Source: JANXQE01 sp035651635 (GTDB taxonomy: Bacteria > Verrucomicrobiota > Verrucomicrobiia > Limisphaerales > UBA8199). Taken from it: 34,737 bases of DNA. Positions 31,401 through 34,737 of this stretch are shown here, in pieces. Each line of letters starts with the position of its first letter. The stretch's first letter is position 1. The position numbers were made by a program, and so were the translations under genes. The DNA is taken from contig DASRFK010000054.1 in assembly GCA_035651635.1 (NCBI GenBank), positions 1 to 34,737 of the forward strand, in the 5' to 3' direction. The notes beneath the pieces are model-generated. The model was not told the DNA's origin and made no database searches. It saw only the letters and a program-made list of their open reading frames with translations.

Positions 31401-33499
31401 TGCGTCAGCGCATGGCCTTTGCCCTGAGCGAAATCATGGTGATTTCCCAGAACGGAGTGCTCCAGGATAACGCGGTGGCATTGTCAGCCTATTACGATGT
31501 GCTTCTGGACAACGCGTTCGGCAATTTCCGTAATTTGCTTGAATCGGTCACGCTCTCGCCGGCCATGGGCCTCTATCTGGATATGCGCGGCAATGACGTG
31601 GGCAACATCGTTACCGGCATTCACGCCAACGAGAATTACGCGCGCGAAATCGAGCAGTTATTCTCGATCGGGCTGAACCGGATGTGGCCGGACGGTTCGC
31701 TGGTAATGGATTCCCAAGGCAATGTGGTCCCCACTTATAACCAAAATGTTATCATGGGATTTGCCAGCGTCTTTACGGGTTGGAATTACCACCAGGCCAA
31801 CCAGGCAAATGGCCGACTGCCGACGAACTTCAACCCGCCTTCGGACTACATTAATCCGATGGTGCTGGTTCCTAAACACCATGAACTCGGGACCAAGTTG
31901 CTGCTGGACAACGTGGTTCTGCCGCAAGCCTGGGGCAGCCAGGCGGATCCGAACAGCACCAATTTCGATACGTATTGCTCGCAGGACCTCGAATCGGCTC
32001 TCAATTCGTTGTTCAATCATCAGAACGTGGGACCGTTCATCTGCCGGGAGCTGATTCAACGCCTGGTCACCAGCAGTCCCAGCCGCGATTATCTCTACCG
32101 CGTTTCCCAAGTCTTTAACGACAATGGCGCGGGTGTCCGTGGCGATATGCAGGCAGTAATCAAAGCAATCCTGCTCGACTACGAAGCGCGCGACGCCGGC
32201 TTCAAGAACACGCCGACCTTTGGCAAGCAGCGCGAGCCGCTGTTGCGAGTGACGGCGGTTGCCCGCGCCTTCCCCGCCGCGTCAAATACCGGCGGCACTT
32301 ATAGCCAGAATGGCACCGAGGTGGTTAGCATCACCACCACCAATGCGCATCGGCTTGTCTCTGGCGATATTGTGTGGCTGACCTTCAGCGACACCTCGGG
32401 CCTGCCGGCGCCTTTCACGCAAGGGTATTCGGTGAAAGTGAGCAGTCCAAACAGCTTTACGGTTGTCTCGCCCGGATTTTCTACCGGAACCTATGCGGAG
32501 AATTCGAGCACCAACAATCCCAACACCAATAATATCAAGATCAACATCTCCGGTCATGGATTGCTGCCAGGAAACCCCGTCTATCTGACCTTCACCAATG
32601 GCGGCGCCTTGAGCGGGCTCTACCAGGTGTACAGCACCAATTCGAGCTCCTCATTCAACGTCACCGCTCAGGATTCTCAGAGCGTCACGGGCGGTTGCCT
32701 GATCGCCAAACTCAGTCCCAGCGGCTTCGTCCAAATCAAGACGAATATCACCGTCGACTTTGCCGGCCCGCATTTCTTCAAGCCGGGCGATCCAATTTGG
32801 GTCTTGTTCTCGGCCGGGACTGGCGTCAACGGGCAGTACCAAGTCGCGACTGTGCCCGACGCGCTGCATTTTACTTTCTGGGTTACCAATTCGACGAGCC
32901 AAACTCAAGGCACCGGGAACATGACGGTTTATCCGCTCGTGTCGCCGCCCGTGGTGCGCTCGGGAAATGTGGCGGTGCAAATGAGCACCTGGCACATGAG
33001 CGCGACCGACAGCGGACTCCAGCAAAGCCCTCTCAATTCGCCCACGGTGTTCAACTTTTTCCTGCCCGACTTCCGGTTCCCCGGAGTGATTGCCTCGGCG
33101 GGCATGACGACCCCCGAGTTTCAACTGACTTCTGACACAACCGTGGCGCAGCAGATGAACTTTATGGAAGGCGCTTTACTGTCCTCGGCCGATGTCAACA
33201 CCAATGGCTTGAGCAGCTTTAGCGGGGGCAATGGGGCGATTGCCATCGACCTCGGTTCCTGGATGACTCCGGCATTCACTTCGAATGCCGGGATCCCGAG
33301 CCTGGTGGATGCCCTGAGCAGCCTGCTGCTGGGCGGGCCGATGTCAGCCGGTCCCCGGAACGCGATCATCACTTACGTAACCAGCACCAGCCCGGTTAAC
33401 TTCCCCTACACTGTCCCCACCAACACTGAGATGCGCAATCGCGTTCGCGCGGTCGTGCATCTGCTGATTGATTCACCCGACTTCATCATCCAGAAATAA
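28496..33499 (+). CDS. Giant secreted multidomain DUF1800 protein
   Basis: 1667 residues, against ~450-600 for simple DUF1800 proteins. The signal peptide is CFGLVLAGACSLLLFARPSLA. Then come a thrombospondin-3/EF-like Ca site (DLNGNGMSDVWE, DGDADNDGVSNLQE) and a second (DVDTDGDGVSDWEEYQLGLD, about 155-175). Further domains are a Calx-beta-like one (about 205-320), PA14 (about 325-475), a putative Ig (He_PIG, about 481-560), a second PA14-like one (about 564-740) and CHRD (about 743-875: GEHIHCDPYL, GEISGHF). DUF1800 begins near 890 (AARFLTQATFGPSPSDISAV, RQRMAFALSEIMVIS). It is interrupted at ~1256-1479 by three similar ~65-residue units (SGDIVWLTFSDTSG, PGNPVYLTFTNGG, PGDPIWVLFSAGTG) and resumes (SPLNSPTVFNFFLPDFRFPG) to the end. 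DUF1501 follows three bases downstream. The likely role is extracellular binding or processing of a polysaccharide; the exact function is unknown. Confidence 0.92.
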   Translation: MFKPRCFPCFGLVLAGACSLLLFARPSLAVDLNGNGMSDVWELVYGATGLAPDGDADNDGVSNLQEAIAGTDPFDPNSKPMIGAAGLSGTNVTVNISCALGKQYQLQSIQPFSSGGWTNWTTEATAVARSGSVLTLTAPSGGVTKFFRIAVSDVDTDGDGVSDWEEYQLGLDPMKPSSNGQIDANGAPVGDYPYVAGKLASQNMIAISATDATANEPDPGQSAINIGLVTVTRGGFPLNAVTVNLGLAAPGPGVAVEGLDHVVLPRAVYFAPGSSSQVVSITPLANTNLVSPVVASVRLLSGSGYTLGTANTASVLIYPSANPAGTGLMGEYFTNSSATYSSPANFNPTNLVMTTVDPMVDFTWTNNTLPFTNSGYYTVRWTGQAMPQFSEGYFFDIKTDDGAKLWVNDQLIINNWGVHSATDVVAPMSLQAGIRYNIRLEYENLGGSAQAHLYWYSPSQPKQVIPSNRLFPANSTPAPTEVTSPLTAVAFLGQPFSYALTAANSPSGYAVTNLPPGLSFNPTNATISGVPNLAGDYQVIIKATNTVGLGTSMLDLQVIDTGSAVVREVWRNVTGTAVANIPVGTPATSTNTIGTLEGVTDYGDNYGERVRGYLTAPVTGNYYFWIAGSDSAGLWISNDSEPANKVRRAYVLPSANPAPPPANGTAVHQWNVQPTQRSPWLALVAGQRYYVEILHKAGSGAGDNWSVGWSQDPFGTNTLPDAIVPGYVLGRYFPPPGIDIPGTLYTANLLAQPGVNSSAVGSASLRVSADNSQAVLSFKYSGLSAPLTGEHIHCDPYLNNPSQILFDIDEATPQPDGTYVWTFANPATPPPPGLSVADELEIIKEGKAYINIHSVNYPNGEISGHFTLANGTQNFTAPPPPPAWTDDHTDPSAAARFLTQATFGPSPSDISAVQSLGYAGWINNQFALPTTHHLPLVLANASADPTDPYPSSLLYNTWWQQSATAPDQLRQRMAFALSEIMVISQNGVLQDNAVALSAYYDVLLDNAFGNFRNLLESVTLSPAMGLYLDMRGNDVGNIVTGIHANENYAREIEQLFSIGLNRMWPDGSLVMDSQGNVVPTYNQNVIMGFASVFTGWNYHQANQANGRLPTNFNPPSDYINPMVLVPKHHELGTKLLLDNVVLPQAWGSQADPNSTNFDTYCSQDLESALNSLFNHQNVGPFICRELIQRLVTSSPSRDYLYRVSQVFNDNGAGVRGDMQAVIKAILLDYEARDAGFKNTPTFGKQREPLLRVTAVARAFPAASNTGGTYSQNGTEVVSITTTNAHRLVSGDIVWLTFSDTSGLPAPFTQGYSVKVSSPNSFTVVSPGFSTGTYAENSSTNNPNTNNIKINISGHGLLPGNPVYLTFTNGGALSGLYQVYSTNSSSSFNVTAQDSQSVTGGCLIAKLSPSGFVQIKTNITVDFAGPHFFKPGDPIWVLFSAGTGVNGQYQVATVPDALHFTFWVTNSTSQTQGTGNMTVYPLVSPPVVRSGNVAVQMSTWHMSATDSGLQQSPLNSPTVFNFFLPDFRFPGVIASAGMTTPEFQLTSDTTVAQQMNFMEGALLSSADVNTNGLSSFSGGNGAIAIDLGSWMTPAFTSNAGIPSLVDALSSLLLGGPMSAGPRNAIITYVTSTSPVNFPYTVPTNTEMRNRVRAVVHLLIDSPDFIIQK

Positions 33500-33502
33500 T
33501 TT

Positions 33503-34737
33503 ATGGAAAACAAATCGGTCTCCGTTCTCCAAACGCGCCGGCAGTTTATTCGCCAGGCGGCCTGCGCCGCCCTGGGCACCAGCGCCCTGACCTGTGCCAT
33601 CCGCGACTTGCGGTTCATGAATGCCGCGGTCGCCCAAAGCAACATCAAGGATTACAAAGCCCTGGTTTGTATTTTTCTTTCGGGTGGCAATGATTCGAAC
33701 AACCTAATCATTCCCACCATCCAGTCCGAGTACGACAGCTATGCGTCCATCCGCACGCCAGTGCTGGCTTTACCGCTATCCTCGGTCTTGCCGATTTCAC
33801 CGCTGAATAGCGACGGCCATGAGTATGGGCTCCATCCGGCTTGTCCCGAGCTGCAGACGCTTTTTGGCGAAGGCAAACTCGCCATGATGTTCAACACCGG
33901 CACACTGCTCTATCCAATCACCCGCGCCCAATATCAGTCCGGCGCCCTGCAAAAGCCGCCGCAACTCTTCTCGCATTCCGATCAAGTGAGTCAATGGCAG
34001 ACCTCGATTCCGGACCGGCCGCCCTTGACGGGGTGGGGCGGACGCTGCGCCGACTTGCTGGCGGCCGTTCAACCCAATGCTCCGATTTCGCTGTCGGTGA
34101 CGCTCTCCGGTTCCAATACGTTCGAGGTTGGTAACCAGGTGTCGCAGTATTCCGTCTCGACTGGTGGCGCGATTTCGCTGGCCGGTGTCAGCGGGACGCG
34201 CCTGACGGCGCTGACCAATGTGCTGGGCCAGGTCTACCCGAATCTGCAGGCCCAGGCCTATGCCGGGGTCGCCAAACATTCGATTGATACCGGCAGCTTG
34301 CTCAATAATGCCATCGCCCCTACGGGCGTAGCCAATTACTGGACGACTCCGTTTCCGTCCAAAATCGTTACTCCTACCAGCGGTGCTACTTTCAACTCCT
34401 CCCTGGCACCGCAACTCCAGATGGTGGCACGGTTGATCGAAGCCGGCAATCGGAGCGCAGCCGCCGGTGGCTTTGGGATGCGCCGCCAGATCTTTTTCTG
34501 CCAGGTTGGCGGCTATGATCTGCACACGAACCAAACCCCCGGCCCCAACTCGACTACCGTGGGTTCGCACGCCAACCTGCTGGCGGAATTGAGCCAATCG
34601 ATTCTGGCATTCCAGCTGGCGATGGAACAACTCGGGCTGTCGAAAAATGTGACCTCCTTCACCGCCAGCGACTTCGGCCGGACTTTCCCCAGCAATGGGC
34701 AGGGAACCGATCACGGCTGGGGCAGTCATCACCTTAT
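33503..34737 (+). CDS. DUF1501 family Tat-exported protein (3' end outside window)
   Basis: Starts at the ATG at 33503, three bases after the DUF1800 stop, and stays open to the window end (411 codons), so the C-terminus is missing. The N-terminus TRRQFIRQAACAALGTSAL is a twin-arginine-type signal. Typical DUF1501 (sulfatase/alkaline-phosphatase-like fold) blocks follow: ALVCIFLSGGNDSNNLIIP, EYGLHPACPELQTLFGEGKL, FSHSDQVSQWQ, GGYDLHTNQ, FTASDFGRTFPSNGQGTDHG and WGSHHL. DUF1800-DUF1501 pairs are common in Verrucomicrobia and Planctomycetes and probably work together outside the cytoplasm; their substrate is not established. The pair is almost certainly one transcript. Confidence 0.95.
   Translation, partial: MENKSVSVLQTRRQFIRQAACAALGTSALTCAIRDLRFMNAAVAQSNIKDYKALVCIFLSGGNDSNNLIIPTIQSEYDSYASIRTPVLALPLSSVLPISPLNSDGHEYGLHPACPELQTLFGEGKLAMMFNTGTLLYPITRAQYQSGALQKPPQLFSHSDQVSQWQTSIPDRPPLTGWGGRCADLLAAVQPNAPISLSVTLSGSNTFEVGNQVSQYSVSTGGAISLAGVSGTRLTALTNVLGQVYPNLQAQAYAGVAKHSIDTGSLLNNAIAPTGVANYWTTPFPSKIVTPTSGATFNSSLAPQLQMVARLIEAGNRSAAAGGFGMRRQIFFCQVGGYDLHTNQTPGPNSTTVGSHANLLAELSQSILAFQLAMEQLGLSKNVTSFTASDFGRTFPSNGQGTDHGWGSHHL

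Overview
The window looks like chromosomal DNA of a free-living Verrucomicrobium, most likely of the soil Pedosphaera/Limisphaerales type. This is inferred from the GC-rich composition, the DUF1800/DUF1501 gene pair, the secreted xylose-isomerase-like protein, the many genes without a clear Shine-Dalgarno sequence, and above all the large number of dispersed palindromic repeats between genes. No 16S rRNA or ribosomal protein gene is present to confirm it. Genes are on both strands, mostly singletons or pairs.

Layout. (1) 1-1027: a REP-associated Y1 transposase between two copies of a ~245-280 bp inverted-repeat element. (2) 1449-3875: a type IV pilin-like protein and a PilB/GspE assembly ATPase. 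(3) 4298-5149 (-): a LytTR regulator with a degenerate receiver. (4) 5150-8457: small unknown genes, a secreted protein made of two nearly identical halves, a tRNA-Lys(CTT), and repeats. (5) 8585-10055: a 128-bp tandem repeat array running into the end of a WYL regulator gene. (6) 10622-12531: a secreted metallo-beta-lactamase-fold hydrolase and a CTP-synthase-like amidotransferase domain. (7) 13314-17669: acetate kinase, phosphoketolase and a HAD phosphatase, probably one operon; phosphoketolase makes acetyl phosphate, which acetate kinase converts to acetate and ATP. (8) 18074-20141 (-): tmk and cysS. (9) 20296-22993: a secreted protein with a CxCxC cluster, overlapping a lipoprotein with an FGE/SUMF1 fold. 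(10) 23170-25868: a MscS channel fused to a cyclic-nucleotide-binding domain, translationally coupled to an L,D-transpeptidase. (11) 26258-28100: a secreted sugar-isomerase-like protein and a small unknown. (12) 28496-34737: a giant multidomain DUF1800 protein behind a possible sigma-54 promoter, followed by a DUF1501 Tat substrate cut by the window edge.

The most striking non-coding content is a set of dispersed repeat families. One is a ~120 bp MITE-like element with terminal inverted repeat AGAGCGTG..., present at five loci, one of them split by another repeat. A second has CATCGCAGCGCGATG-type arms and is present singly, within a larger inverted repeat, and as a tandem array. At three places repeats touch or supply stop codons (17669, 25868, 9005). 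I found no CRISPR array, no rRNA and no complete classical insertion sequence other than the Y1 transposase unit.
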